From NCBI RefSeq assembly GCF_003931875.1, contig NZ_CP034245.1, forward strand, positions 1,984,001 through 2,048,000: 64,000 nt of DNA, written 5' to 3'. Below, in pieces: positions 54,043 through 62,169 of this stretch. Positions within the stretch are counted from its first letter, which is position 1, and each line of letters starts with the position of its first letter. Source of the stretch: Microbacterium sp. 10M-3C3 (lineage in GTDB: Bacteria > Actinomycetota > Actinomycetes > Actinomycetales > Microbacteriaceae). The notes under the pieces are model-generated. The model ran no database searches, was not told the DNA's origin, and worked only from the letters and a program-made list of their open reading frames with translations. A program made the position numbers and the translations under genes.

Positions 54043-55409
54043 CCGATGACGTCGAAGTCGGCGCCGAGCGCCTCGAGCTTCGCGAGGAACTTCTCGTAGC
54101 CGCGGCGGATGATGCCGATGTTGCGCACGACCGACTCCCCCTCCGCCGTCAGCGCCGCGATCACGTAGCTGTAGCCGCCGCGGAGGTCGGGCACGACGAC
54201 GTCGGCGCCATGCAGCGGCGTCGGGCCGTTGATGACCGCGGCCTGCTCGAGCGAGCGACGCGGCACGCGCCGGTCGGGGGTGTCGATGCCGTGGGGGTGC
54301 ACGACGATGTCGGCGCCCATCTGGTTCAGCGCCTGCGTGAAGCCGAGCCGGTTCTCATACACGGTCTCGTGCACCGTGGAGGTGCCGTGCGCCTGGGTCA
54401 GCGCGACGATGAGCGGCTGCTGCCAGTCCGTCATGAAGCCGGGGTGCACGTCCGTCTCGACCATGACCGGCTTGATGTCGCCGCCGCGGCGGAAGCGGAT
54501 GCCGTCCTCGCGGACGTCGAACCACCCGCCGGCCTTGCGGAACACGTTGAGGAACGTCAGCATGTCCTGCTGCTTCGCGCCCTGGACGAAGATGTTGCCG
54601 TCGGTGGCCAGTGCGGCGCACGCCCACGAGGCGGCCTCGTTGCGGTCGAAGATCGCGCGGTGGTCGTAGCCCTCGAGGCGGTCCACACCCTCGATGAGGA
54701 TCACGCGGTTGGGCTCGTAGGAGATGATCGCGCCCATCTTCTGCAGGACGGCGATGAGATCCATGATCTCCGGCTCGATCGCGGCGCCGCGCAGCTCCGT
54801 GACGCCCTTCGCCTTCACCGCCGTCAGCAGCACCTGCTCGGTGGCGCCGACGCTCGGGTAGGGCAGCTCGATCTTTGCGCCGTGCAGGCCGTCGGGCGCC
54901 GTGATGCGGATGCCCTCGTAGCTCTTGTCGACCACGGCGCCGAAGGCGCGCAGCGCGTCCATGTGGAAGTTGATCGGACGGTCGCCGATGCGGCATCCGC
55001 CGAGGTCGGGGATGAGCGCCTGGCCCAGCAGGTGCAGCAGCGGTCCGCAGAACAGGATCGGGATGCGGGAGGCCCCCGCGTACGCGTCGATCTCCTCGAA
55101 GTGCGCCGCGACGGCACCGCTCGGGTCGAAGTGGAGCGTGCCCTCCTCGTCGCCGTCCCACACGCGCACGCCGTGCACCTCGAGGAGCGAGCGGACCACC
55201 TGGACGTCGCTGATGTCGGGCACGTCGCGCAGGGTGCTCGTCGTCTCGCCGAGGAGGGCGGCGACCATCGCCTTCGTGACGAGGTTCTTCGCCCCCTTCA
55301 CCTCAACGCGGCCCGACAGCGGGCGTCCGCCGCGGATGGCGAGGACGTCACCGGTTTCCGCGGTCGGCTCGGTGGTGGCGCGACCGGCGTCGGGGACGAC
55401 TGTGCTCAT
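54039..55409 (-). CDS. murA: UDP-N-acetylglucosamine 1-carboxyvinyltransferase
   Basis: First committed step of peptidoglycan synthesis. The 456-residue protein begins the EPT fold with LSGRVEVKGAKNLVTKAMVAALL. The loop DLGGCRIGDRPINFHMDAL carries the active-site Cys, the fosfomycin target, so the enzyme is predicted sensitive (Asp there would give resistance). The carboxy end DLRGGYSYVIAAL also fits. The gene lies after leuD and before plsC. Confidence 0.97.
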   Translation of the reverse strand: MSTVVPDAGRATTEPTAETGDVLAIRGGRPLSGRVEVKGAKNLVTKAMVAALLGETTSTLRDVPDISDVQVVRSLLEVHGVRVWDGDEEGTLHFDPSGAVAAHFEEIDAYAGASRIPILFCGPLLHLLGQALIPDLGGCRIGDRPINFHMDALRAFGAVVDKSYEGIRITAPDGLHGAKIELPYPSVGATEQVLLTAVKAKGVTELRGAAIEPEIMDLIAVLQKMGAIISYEPNRVILIEGVDRLEGYDHRAIFDRNEAASWACAALATDGNIFVQGAKQQDMLTFLNVFRKAGGWFDVREDGIRFRRGGDIKPVMVETDVHPGFMTDWQQPLIVALTQAHGTSTVHETVYENRLGFTQALNQMGADIVVHPHGIDTPDRRVPRRSLEQAAVINGPTPLHGADVVVPDLRGGYSYVIAALTAEGESVVRNIGIIRRGYEKFLAKLEALGADFDVIG

Positions 55410-55469
55410 GGGGGAACCTCACTTGGTGTGGACGAGGGGCGGAACGGCGCCCGGATGGGGTGCCGTGGC

Positions 55470-56066
55470 TTACGGAACGGGGAGCGTCCGCGGCCGCCAT
55501 GCCTCGCGACGAGCCTCGAACTGCGCGATCTTGTCTTCGTTGCGCAGGGTGAGCCCGATGTCGTCGAGCCCTTCGAGAAGCCGCCACCTAGTGTAATCAT
55601 CGATGTCGAACGCGACCTGGAGGTCGCCGATCACGGCCTGCCGCGCCGCGAGGTCGACGGTCATCTCGACACCCGGCTGCGCGTCGATCGCCGCCCAGAT
55701 GCGCTCGAGGTCGTCCTCCGTGATGATGCCCGTGAGCAGGCCCTGCTTGCCCGCGTTGCCGCGGAAGATGTCGGCGAACTTGGGACTCAGCACGACGCGG
55801 AAGCCGTAGTCGCGCAGCGCCCACACCGCGTGCTCGCGCGACGAGCCGGTGCCGAAGTCGGGGCCGGCGACGAGGATCGACGCCGAGCGGAACGCCGGCT
55901 GGTTCAGGATGAACTCGGGATCCTGCCGCCAGTTGGCGAACAGCGCGTCCTCGAACCCGGTCTTGGTGACCCGCTTGAGGTAGACGGCCGGGATGATCTG
56001 GTCGGTGTCGACGGCCGAGCGCTTGAGCGGCGCGGCGACTCCGGTGTGCGTCGTGAACGCGTCCAT
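55470..56066 (-). CDS. leuD: 3-isopropylmalate dehydratase small subunit
   Basis: Small subunit of the isopropylmalate isomerase of leucine synthesis. The 198-residue sequence has [38 protein letters not shown] and [15 protein letters not shown]. It follows leuC with a one-base gap. Confidence 0.97.
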   Translation of the reverse strand: MDAFTTHTGVAAPLKRSAVDTDQIIPAVYLKRVTKTGFEDALFANWRQDPEFILNQPAFRSASILVAGPDFGTGSSREHAVWALRDYGFRVVLSPKFADIFRGNAGKQGLLTGIITEDDLERIWAAIDAQPGVEMTVDLAARQAVIGDLQVAFDIDDYTRWRLLEGLDDIGLTLRNEDKIAQFEARREAWRPRTLPVP

Positions 56067-56067
56067 G

Positions 56068-57519
56068 TCAGGCCTCCACTCGGTTCGCGGCGAGATCGGC
56101 GGGGCTGGAGAGCGTGCCGCGGATCGCGGTGGCCGCCGCGACGAGCGGCGACACCAGGTGCGTGCGGCCGCCCTTGCCCTGGCGGCCTTCGAAGTTGCGG
56201 TTGGACGTCGACGCGCACCGCTCGCCCGGCGCGAGCTGATCCGGGTTCATGCCGAGGCACATCGAGCACCCCGCGAACCGCCACTCGGCGCCGAACTCCT
56301 CGAAGACCTTGTCCAGGCCCTCCGCCTCGGCCTCCAGGCGCACGCGGGCCGAGCCGGGCACGACCATGACGCGCACGCCGTCGGCTTTGCGCTGCCCGCG
56401 GATCACCGACGCGAACGCGCGGAGGTCTTCGATCCGGCTGTTGGTGCACGAGCCCATGAAGACCGCGTCCACGCGCACGTCCTTCAGCGGCGTGCCGGGC
56501 TGCAGGTCCATGTACTCCAGGGCGCGCTCGGCCGCCGCCCGCTCGGCGGGGTCGGTCATCGCGGCGGGGTCGGGCACGACGTCGCCGAGCGACACGCCCT
56601 GACCGGGGTTCGTGCCCCACGTGACGAACGGCTCGAGCTCCGCGGCATCCAGGAACACCTCGGCGTCGTAGACGGCGCCCTCGTCGCTCGGCAGGGTGCG
56701 CCAGTAGGCGACGGCGTCGTCCCAGTCCTGTCCCTGCGGGGCGTGCGGGCGGCCCTTGAGGTACGCGAACGTCGTCTCGTCGGGGGCGACCATGCCGGCG
56801 CGCGCGCCCGCCTCGATCGACATGTTGCACATCGTCATGCGCCCCTCCATGGAGAGGGAGCGGATCGCCGAGCCGCGGAACTCCAGCACGTACCCCTGGC
56901 CGCCGTTCGTGCCGATCTTCGCGATGACGGCGAGGATGATGTCCTTCGCCGTGACGCCGGGCTTCAGCTCGCCCTCGACCGTGATCGCCATCGTCTTGAA
57001 CGGCTTCAGCGGCAGGGTCTGCGTCGCCAGGACGTGCTCGACCTCGCTGGTGCCGATGCCGAATGCCATGGCTCCGAAGGCGCCGTGGGTCGACGTGTGC
57101 GAGTCGCCGCACACGACGGTGATGCCGGGCATCGTGAGGCCAAGCTGCGGACCGACGACGTGGACGATGCCCTGCTCCTTGTCGCCGAGGGAGTGCAGGC
57201 GCACGCCGAACTCCTCGGCGTTGCGGCGCAGCGTCTCGATCTGCGTGCGGCTGGTGAGGTCGGCGATCGGCTTGTCGATGTCGAGCGTCGGGGTGTTGTG
57301 GTCCTCGGTGGCGATCGTGAGGTCGAGGCGGCGCACGGGCCGGCCCTCGGCGCGCAGGCCGTCGAAGGCCTGCGGGCTCGTCACCTCGTGCACGAGGTGC
57401 AGGTCGATGTAGATGAGGTCGGGCTGACCGTCCTCGCCCTTGACGACGAGGTGGTCGTCCCACACCTTCTCCGCCAGCGTGCGGGGACGGTCGGGAATCG
57501 TGGACGGGGACATGCTCAT
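56068..57519 (-). CDS. leuC: 3-isopropylmalate dehydratase large subunit
   Basis: Aconitase-family subunit of the leucine pathway enzyme. The three iron-sulfur ligands are seen in [31 protein letters not shown] and [13 protein letters not shown] take the ATG at 57519 (483 residues); an ATG two codons downstream and a TTG ten codons upstream are also possible. The upstream 130 bases carry a likely leucine attenuator. Confidence 0.96.
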   Translation of the reverse strand: MSMSPSTIPDRPRTLAEKVWDDHLVVKGEDGQPDLIYIDLHLVHEVTSPQAFDGLRAEGRPVRRLDLTIATEDHNTPTLDIDKPIADLTSRTQIETLRRNAEEFGVRLHSLGDKEQGIVHVVGPQLGLTMPGITVVCGDSHTSTHGAFGAMAFGIGTSEVEHVLATQTLPLKPFKTMAITVEGELKPGVTAKDIILAVIAKIGTNGGQGYVLEFRGSAIRSLSMEGRMTMCNMSIEAGARAGMVAPDETTFAYLKGRPHAPQGQDWDDAVAYWRTLPSDEGAVYDAEVFLDAAELEPFVTWGTNPGQGVSLGDVVPDPAAMTDPAERAAAERALEYMDLQPGTPLKDVRVDAVFMGSCTNSRIEDLRAFASVIRGQRKADGVRVMVVPGSARVRLEAEAEGLDKVFEEFGAEWRFAGCSMCLGMNPDQLAPGERCASTSNRNFEGRQGKGGRTHLVSPLVAAATAIRGTLSSPADLAANRVEA

Positions 57520-57553
57520 GGGGTTCTGCCGTTCTCCTCGGAGGATCAAGCCC

Positions 57554-57601
57554 GCGACGAACTCCGCGACGAGAGAGGCCTGGATTACGAGGTCTCGTCG
57601 C
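57554..57601 (-). promoter_or_regulatory. Alternative hairpins of the leucine attenuator before leuC
   Basis: In the message, GCGACGAGA (inside the end of the leader peptide) can pair perfectly with TCTCGTCGC (57574-57566). It can also pair with a second downstream TCGTCGC copy (57560-57554). Two mutually exclusive 3' partners for one segment are what a transcription attenuator needs. No T-run is visible. Confidence 0.6.
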
Positions 57602-57632
57602 GGCCGCTAAGAAGAAGGCGAGCGATCCGCAC
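57585..57632 (-). CDS. Leucine leader peptide upstream of leuCD
   Basis: A 15-residue [18 protein letters not shown], starting at GTG and ending at TAA. It has three consecutive leucine codons, all CTT, a codon rarely used in this GC-rich genome. Scarce charged leucine tRNA would stall the ribosome there and change pairing of the downstream hairpin segments. The -10 element TATCGT ends six bases before the GTG, so the mRNA probably starts at the GTG (leaderless). This is a well-known design for actinobacterial branched-chain amino acid operons; the call here rests on the sequence only. Confidence 0.75.
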   Translation of the reverse strand: MRIARLLLSGRDETS

Positions 57633-57638
57633 GTCGCC

Positions 57639-57647
57639 ACGATACCA
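57639..57647 (-). promoter_or_regulatory. Extended -10 promoter of the leucine leader
   Basis: TGGTATCGT on the minus strand forms an extended -10 element with TATCGT six bases before the leader peptide GTG. No clear -35 element is visible. Confidence 0.55.
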
Positions 57648-57696
57648 CCGGGTCGAACCGCGCCCGCCGTGCACGACGCGCCTCCCCCAGCGGCGC

Positions 57697-58677
57697 TCAG
57701 GCGTGCTCGCGCCGGGACGCGATGAGGCTCGCGCCGGTCGCGACGGCCATCGAGGCGACGATGACGCCGAGCGACATCCACGTCGAGATCTCCGGCGCCC
57801 ACTCGATCGGCTCTCCGCCGTTGAGGAAGGGCAGCTCGTTGACGTGCAGGGCGTGGAGGATCAGCTTCACCCCGATGAAGGCCAGGATGAACGCGATGCC
57901 GTAGTGGAGGTAGCGCAGGCGGTCGAGCAGGTCTCCCAGCAGGAAGAACAGCTGCCGCAGGCCCATGAGGGCGAAGATGTTCGCCGTGAACACGATGAAG
58001 GCGCTCTCGGTGATGCCGAAGATGGCCGGGATCGAGTCGAACGCGAAGAGCAGGTCGGTCACGCCGATCGCGGCGAACACGATGATCATCGGCGTGAACA
58101 TCCGCTTGCCGTCCACGGTGGTGCGCAGCTTCGCCCCGTCGTATTCGTCGCTGATGTCGATGCCGCGCCGCAGGAGACGCACGATGAAGTTCTCCCGCTG
58201 CGCGTCGTCATCGTGGTCGCCGGGGAACGCCTGCCGGATCGCGGTGTAGACGAGGAACGCGCCGAACAGGTAGAAGATCGGGCTGAAGTTCTCGATGACG
58301 GCGGCGCCGACGAGGATGAAGATGCCGCGGAGCACGAGCGCGACGATGATGCCCACCATCAGCACCTCCTGCTGATAGCGACGCGGCACCGAGAACTGCG
58401 ACATGATGAGCACGAAGACGAACAGGTTGTCGATCGACAGGCTGTACTCCGTCAGCCAGCCCGCGACGAACTGCCCTGCGAACTCACCGCCCGCCACGAG
58501 CCACATGACACCCGCGAACAGCAGCGCCAGCACCACGTAGAACACCACCCACAGGGTCGACTCCCGCGTGGAGGGGATGTGCGGGCGCTTGAGGATGATG
58601 AGCAGGTCGGCGACGAGGATGAGCGTCAGGACGACGAGCGCGCCGATCTCGAACCACAGCGGCAGTTCCAGGTCCAT
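57697..58677 (-). CDS. TerC family integral membrane protein
   Basis: A 326-residue protein with seven to nine membrane helices of the TerC/Alx family. Diagnostic parts: EYSLSIDNLFVFVLIMSQF with the conserved Asp and Asn, VTDLLFAFDSIPAIFGIT with a second Asp, and ANIFALMGLRQLFFLL. Family members export manganese or assist metalation of secreted proteins; tellurite resistance gave the name. A TAGAAT -10 lies 30 bases upstream of the ATG. No yybP-ykoY riboswitch was recognised. Confidence 0.94.
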   Translation of the reverse strand: MDLELPLWFEIGALVVLTLILVADLLIILKRPHIPSTRESTLWVVFYVVLALLFAGVMWLVAGGEFAGQFVAGWLTEYSLSIDNLFVFVLIMSQFSVPRRYQQEVLMVGIIVALVLRGIFILVGAAVIENFSPIFYLFGAFLVYTAIRQAFPGDHDDDAQRENFIVRLLRRGIDISDEYDGAKLRTTVDGKRMFTPMIIVFAAIGVTDLLFAFDSIPAIFGITESAFIVFTANIFALMGLRQLFFLLGDLLDRLRYLHYGIAFILAFIGVKLILHALHVNELPFLNGGEPIEWAPEISTWMSLGVIVASMAVATGASLIASRREHA

Positions 58678-58706
58678 GGGGCCTTCCGGGTTGGGGGGAC
58701 CGCCCG

Positions 58707-58712
58707 ATTCTA
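58707..58712 (-). promoter_or_regulatory. -10 element (TAGAAT) of the terC-family gene
   Basis: TAGAAT on the minus strand lies 29 bases before the ATG at 58677; transcription would start near 58700. The divergent sigma factor gene shares this intergenic region. Confidence 0.5.
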
Positions 58713-58820
58713 GTGGTGCCGCGATGCTCCGACCGGGGCGTGAGACGATCCGGCGGCGGCCGACACCTGTCAGTGAGAGACAATGAGGCGGCGACGCGGA
58801 TCGCCGGTCGGAGGGGCGGC

Positions 58821-59378
58821 ATGGCGCACGATCACAGCGGCGACGCGCAGCTGGTCGCGCGCGCGGCCGGCGGCTCGGAGTTCGCCTTCCGCGAGCTCTA
58901 CCGCGCGTACGTGCGGCCGGTCTACTGGATCGCGCACCGCCTCCTGAGCGACGAGGCCGACGCCGAGGACGTGACGCAGGAGACGTTCGTCGTGGCCTGG
59001 CGGAAGATCGCGGGACTCGAGCTGCGCGGGGAGTCCGCGCTGCCGTGGCTCGCGACGATCTGCCGGCTGCAGGCGGCCAACCGGCTGCGCGCCCGCGCCA
59101 GGGACCGCGCCCGCACCACCGAGCTCGACGAGACGGTGCCCGCGGCCGTGGACGTCGAGAAACAGGTCGTGGATGCGGCGACCGCGGAGGCGATCCTCCG
59201 CGCCGTCGAGGGTGTCGGCGACCTGGACCGGGAGATCTTCCGGCTGTGCGCCGCCGAGGGCTATGCCTACGGCGAGGCGGCCGCGAGGCTCGGCGTCGCG
59301 CACGGCGTCGTCCGCAACCGTCTCTCCCGCATCCGCGCGCGCGTGCGCGGCGCCGTGACCGAGACGGAGACCCCATGA
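58821..59378 (+). CDS. ECF-type RNA polymerase sigma factor
   Basis: A 185-residue extracytoplasmic-function sigma factor. Region 2 has FRELYRAYVRPVYWIAHRLL and DAEDVTQETFVVAWRKI. Region 4 has AYGEAAARLGVAHGVVRNRLSRIRARV. The ATG at 58821 follows GGAGG by 6 bases; an upstream in-frame GTG would add 36 residues without sigma similarity. The stop overlaps the start of the DUF4349 gene (ATGA), the usual sigma/anti-sigma arrangement. Confidence 0.93.
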   Translation: MAHDHSGDAQLVARAAGGSEFAFRELYRAYVRPVYWIAHRLLSDEADAEDVTQETFVVAWRKIAGLELRGESALPWLATICRLQAANRLRARARDRARTTELDETVPAAVDVEKQVVDAATAEAILRAVEGVGDLDREIFRLCAAEGYAYGEAAARLGVAHGVVRNRLSRIRARVRGAVTETETP

Positions 59379-60445
59379 ACACCGCTCCCCCGCTGCCCGA
59401 GCTCGACGACGTGCGGATCGCGCGGATCGAGCGCGACGTCTTCGCGCGCATCGCCTCCGATCGCCGGCGCACGCGCACACGGCGGACCCGGGCCTGGTCG
59501 CTCGTCGGTGCCGCGGCGGCGATCGTCGTCGTCGCGGCGGTGATCGCCCCGGGTGTGACGTCGTCCCTCGGCGGCGCGGGCGGGTCCTCCGCCGAATCGG
59601 CCGCGGCGCCCGACTTCGGCGCGCGCGACACCGCGGCCGGCGCCGCACCGGAGGGGTTCGTCGGCGGTGCCGACGCGACGAGCATGCAGGGTGACGCGGC
59701 CGCCGCACCGACCGACGGCCGCGAGATCGTCACGACGGGCTCCGCCGCGCTCACCGTCGACGACGTCGCGGCCGCTGCACGGCGGATCGCCGCGGATGCC
59801 GAGTCCCGCGGCGGCTACGTGGAGTCGCAGAGCATCGGGGGCGGCGACGTCGTGCCGTTCGACGGCGCCGTCTCGGCGCCGTACCCGGGGTCGCGCGACG
59901 GCTGGATCACCGTGCGCGTCCCGTCCGATGCGCTCACGGCGGCGATGGACGCGCTCGCCGACCTCGGCGAGGTGACGAGCACGTCGGTGTCGCGCCAGGA
60001 CGTCACCGATCAGGCGGTCGACCTGCGCGCGCGCATCGCGGCCTCCGAGGCCTCCGTCGCGCGCCTCACGGAGCTCATGGCGCAGGCGGGAAGCGTCGCC
60101 GACCTGATCGCCGCCGAGAGCGCCCTGTCGGAGCGGCAGGCGAGCCTCGACGCCGACCGGCAGCAGCTGGCGCTGCTCGAGGGTCAGATCGACCTGTCCG
60201 CGCTGTCGGTGCAGCTGACACCGCGCACCGAGACCGTCGCCGCCGACCCGGCGGGCTTCGGCGACGGGGTCGTCGCGGGGTGGAACGGACTCGTCGCGGC
60301 TGTCAACGGGATCGTCGTCGCGATCGGGTTCCTGCTGCCGTGGGTCGCCGTCGTGGCGGCGGCCGCCGCCGTGGTGTGGAGCATCGTACGGCTGGTCCGC
60401 GTGGTGGGGATGCGGCGCCGGCGACGCGCGAGCGGCACGGAGTGA
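59375..60445 (+). CDS. DUF4349 membrane protein, probable anti-sigma factor
   Basis: A 356-residue membrane protein. The first 35 residues are cytoplasmic and charged (LDDVRIARIERDVFARI), followed by a membrane helix (LVGAAAAIVVVAAVIAPGV). An extracytoplasmic DUF4349 domain comes next with a coiled-coil section (ARIAASEASVARLTELMAQAG and DADRQQLALLEGQIDL), then a second helix near residues 310-340 and a basic tail. Since it is coupled to an ECF sigma factor, it is probably its membrane-bound regulator; the amino end has no zinc motif. Regulation by an envelope signal is inference. Confidence 0.85.
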   Translation: MNTAPPLPELDDVRIARIERDVFARIASDRRRTRTRRTRAWSLVGAAAAIVVVAAVIAPGVTSSLGGAGGSSAESAAAPDFGARDTAAGAAPEGFVGGADATSMQGDAAAAPTDGREIVTTGSAALTVDDVAAAARRIAADAESRGGYVESQSIGGGDVVPFDGAVSAPYPGSRDGWITVRVPSDALTAAMDALADLGEVTSTSVSRQDVTDQAVDLRARIAASEASVARLTELMAQAGSVADLIAAESALSERQASLDADRQQLALLEGQIDLSALSVQLTPRTETVAADPAGFGDGVVAGWNGLVAAVNGIVVAIGFLLPWVAVVAAAAAVVWSIVRLVRVVGMRRRRRASGTE

Positions 60446-60446
60446 G

Positions 60447-60857
60447 TCAGGCGACCTGACGGCCGCACATGCCGCACGTGCCCGTCGCGGAGACCTCCAC
60501 GAAGCAGTCCGGGCACATCGCCCGGACGACGTCGCTCGGCGCCGGCCGCCGCGGGGCGGCCTCGCGGCGCTCGACGGGAGCCCGGCGCGCGGGCCGCGAC
60601 GCGGCGGCGCGTGTCGGGGCGGCGGGGGCTGCCACGGCGGGCGCCGGGCGATGGGCGGCGCAGGAGAAGCGCACGTACCCGCCGTGCTGCGTCGGGTGGC
60701 GGTGCTTGACCGCCCACAGCTCCGTGCGCTCGAGCGGCTCGGAGGCCGGGCCGCACGAGAAGCAGCGCGTCGGTTCACCGGGCGCGACCTCCGCGGCGAG
60801 CGTGGGGGTCTCGAACGGGATCCTGTCCCGCCAATCGGATGACTGCACGATGCGCAT
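60447..60857 (-). CDS. Zinc-ribbon protein of unknown function
   Basis: A 136-residue protein with two presumed zinc sites: RCFSCG with H and C further on (RHPTQHGGYVRFSCAAH), and a final CPDCFVEV to CGMCGRQVA ribbon. An Ala/Pro/Arg linker joins them. Functional labels seen for relatives, such as glucose-6-phosphate dehydrogenase, are not supported by any motif. Convergent with the DUF4349 gene, one base apart. Confidence 0.75.
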   Translation of the reverse strand: MRIVQSSDWRDRIPFETPTLAAEVAPGEPTRCFSCGPASEPLERTELWAVKHRHPTQHGGYVRFSCAAHRPAPAVAAPAAPTRAAASRPARRAPVERREAAPRRPAPSDVVRAMCPDCFVEVSATGTCGMCGRQVA

Positions 60858-60932
60858 GGGATCTCCTCAGGTCCCTCCCACGGTACGCGACCTCGGCACC
60901 GACACGCCCGCCGGGGCGGCCCGCGCGCGGAA

Positions 60933-60972
60933 ACGGAGAACGCCCCGACCATTCGGTCGAGGCGTTCTCCGT
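60933..60972 (-). terminator. Terminator of tRNA-Glu
   Basis: A 12-base perfect stem (ACGGAGAACGCC and complement) continued by a 5-base inner stem with one mismatch between. It starts two bases after the tRNA CCA end, and TTTCC follows on the minus strand. Confidence 0.9.
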
Positions 60973-60974
60973 GT

Positions 60975-61050
60975 TGGTGACCCCAGCGGGATTCGAACCC
61001 GCGTTACCGCCGTGAGAGGGCGGCGTACTAGGCCGCTATACGATGGGGCC
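60975..61050 (-). tRNA. tRNA-Glu (anticodon CTC)
   Basis: On the minus strand a full cloverleaf can be drawn: acceptor GGCCCCA with TGGGGTC (one G-T pair), an anticodon stem-loop with CTC in CCCTCTCACGG, and the T-loop GGTTCGAATCC. The 3' CCA is encoded. It has 76 bases. Confidence 0.96.
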
Positions 61051-61158
61051 GTCAGGCAACCGTTCGATTATGCCATGGCCCGACGAGCCCCGCCAAATCG
61101 AGGCGGGCAGGCGCGTCGCCGTTGCTCGAGGCGCCGGTCGCGGAGTTGACTCACGGCT

Positions 61159-61797
61159 ATGCGAGTCACGAAATTCGAGCATGCGGCGCTGCGCGTCGAC
61201 ATCGCCGGGTCGACCCTCCTCATCGATCCCGGCAGCTTCACGAGGCCCCTCGAAGACCTCGGGTCGGTCGTCGGCGTCGTCCTCACCCATGAGCACCCCG
61301 ACCATTGGACGCCCGACCACCTCGACCGGATCCTGAAGGCGACCGGCGGCGTCCCGATCCTCGCCCCCGAGGGTGTCGCGCGCGCCGCCGCCGGCTACGA
61401 CATCACGGTCGTCTCCCCCGGCGACACGGTCGAGCTCGAGCCGTTCCACTTGGAGTTCTTCGGGGGCCGTCACGAGGTCATCCACTCCTCGATCCCCGTC
61501 GTGGACAACGTCGGCGTGCTCGTGAACGACACGCTGTACTACCCCGGCGACTCCTACGCGGTGCCCAAGGGCTCCGACGTCCCGCTCCTGGCCGCCCCCG
61601 TCGGCGCCCCGTGGCTCAAGATCGGCGAGGCGATGGACTTCGTGCTCGCCGTGAAGCCCCGGCGCGTGTTCGGCACGCACGACATGACGCTGTCGGTCGC
61701 GGGCCGCGACATGGGGCGGGCGCGTCTGCAGTGGGCGGCCGAGCAGAACGGCGGCGAGCTGGTCGTCCTGGATCCGGGCGACGCGGTCGACCTGTGA
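61159..61797 (+). CDS. Metallo-beta-lactamase fold hydrolase
   Basis: A 212-residue MBL-fold protein of the UlaG-like group. The metal motif is LTHEHPDHWTPDH, with later ligands in GGRHEVIH and YPGDSY (Asp) and the final His in FGTHDMTLS. Substrate unknown; family members cleave lactones or phosphodiesters. Convergent with the HPr gene across a strong terminator. Confidence 0.88.
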   Translation: MRVTKFEHAALRVDIAGSTLLIDPGSFTRPLEDLGSVVGVVLTHEHPDHWTPDHLDRILKATGGVPILAPEGVARAAAGYDITVVSPGDTVELEPFHLEFFGGRHEVIHSSIPVVDNVGVLVNDTLYYPGDSYAVPKGSDVPLLAAPVGAPWLKIGEAMDFVLAVKPRRVFGTHDMTLSVAGRDMGRARLQWAAEQNGGELVVLDPGDAVDL

Positions 61798-61802
61798 GAC
61801 GA

Positions 61803-61837
61803 CGGATGCCGCGGACCTCTCGGGTCCGCGGCATCCG
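61803..61837. terminator. Bidirectional terminator between the MBL-fold gene and HPr
   Basis: A 15-base perfect stem (CGGATGCCGCGGACC and complement) with a 5-base loop lies between the two convergent stop codons. Confidence 0.9.
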
Positions 61838-61876
61838 CGTGTCCGGCGCCGCCCGACGAGGGGGGCGCCGGGTCGA

Positions 61877-62146
61877 TCACTGTGCGTCGAGGTCGGTCTC
61901 CAAGAGGGCCACGAGCTCGTCGAGCGCCTGCTCGGCGCCCTCGCCCTCCGCCTTGAGCGTGACGACCGTGCCGTGCCCTGCGCCGAGGCCCATGAGCGAC
62001 AGGATGCTGCCGGCGTTCAGGTCCGGCCCTCCCGCGACGGCGATCGTGACGGGCACCTTCTTCTCCTGGACCGCCTGCACGAAGAGCTTCGCGGGACGGG
62101 CGTGCAGCCCGGAGGAGCTGGCGATGGTGGCCTGGCGTTCAGCCAT
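61877..62146 (-). CDS. ptsH: Phosphocarrier protein HPr
   Basis: Carries phosphate from enzyme I to the EIIA domains of sugar permeases. The 89-residue protein has the active His in SGLHARPAKLF and a Ser in the NAGSILSLMGLG region that corresponds to the regulatory serine of Gram-positive HPr. AAGGAA lies six bases before the ATG. It is 23 bases downstream of the fructose-type PTS gene and probably co-transcribed with it. Confidence 0.95.
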   Translation of the reverse strand: MAERQATIASSSGLHARPAKLFVQAVQEKKVPVTIAVAGGPDLNAGSILSLMGLGAGHGTVVTLKAEGEGAEQALDELVALLETDLDAQ

Positions 62147-62169
62147 GGGATTCCTTCCGTAGGTGACGG

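Noticed and set aside
53814..56369. Open frame of about 850 codons antisense to murA, leuD and the end of leuC
   Set aside because: Composition is typical of a shadow frame and the opposite strand is filled with three clear genes.
58678..58820. Possible yybP-ykoY manganese riboswitch ahead of the terC-family gene
   Set aside because: The mapped -10 element leaves a leader of only about 20-25 bases, too short for the aptamer.
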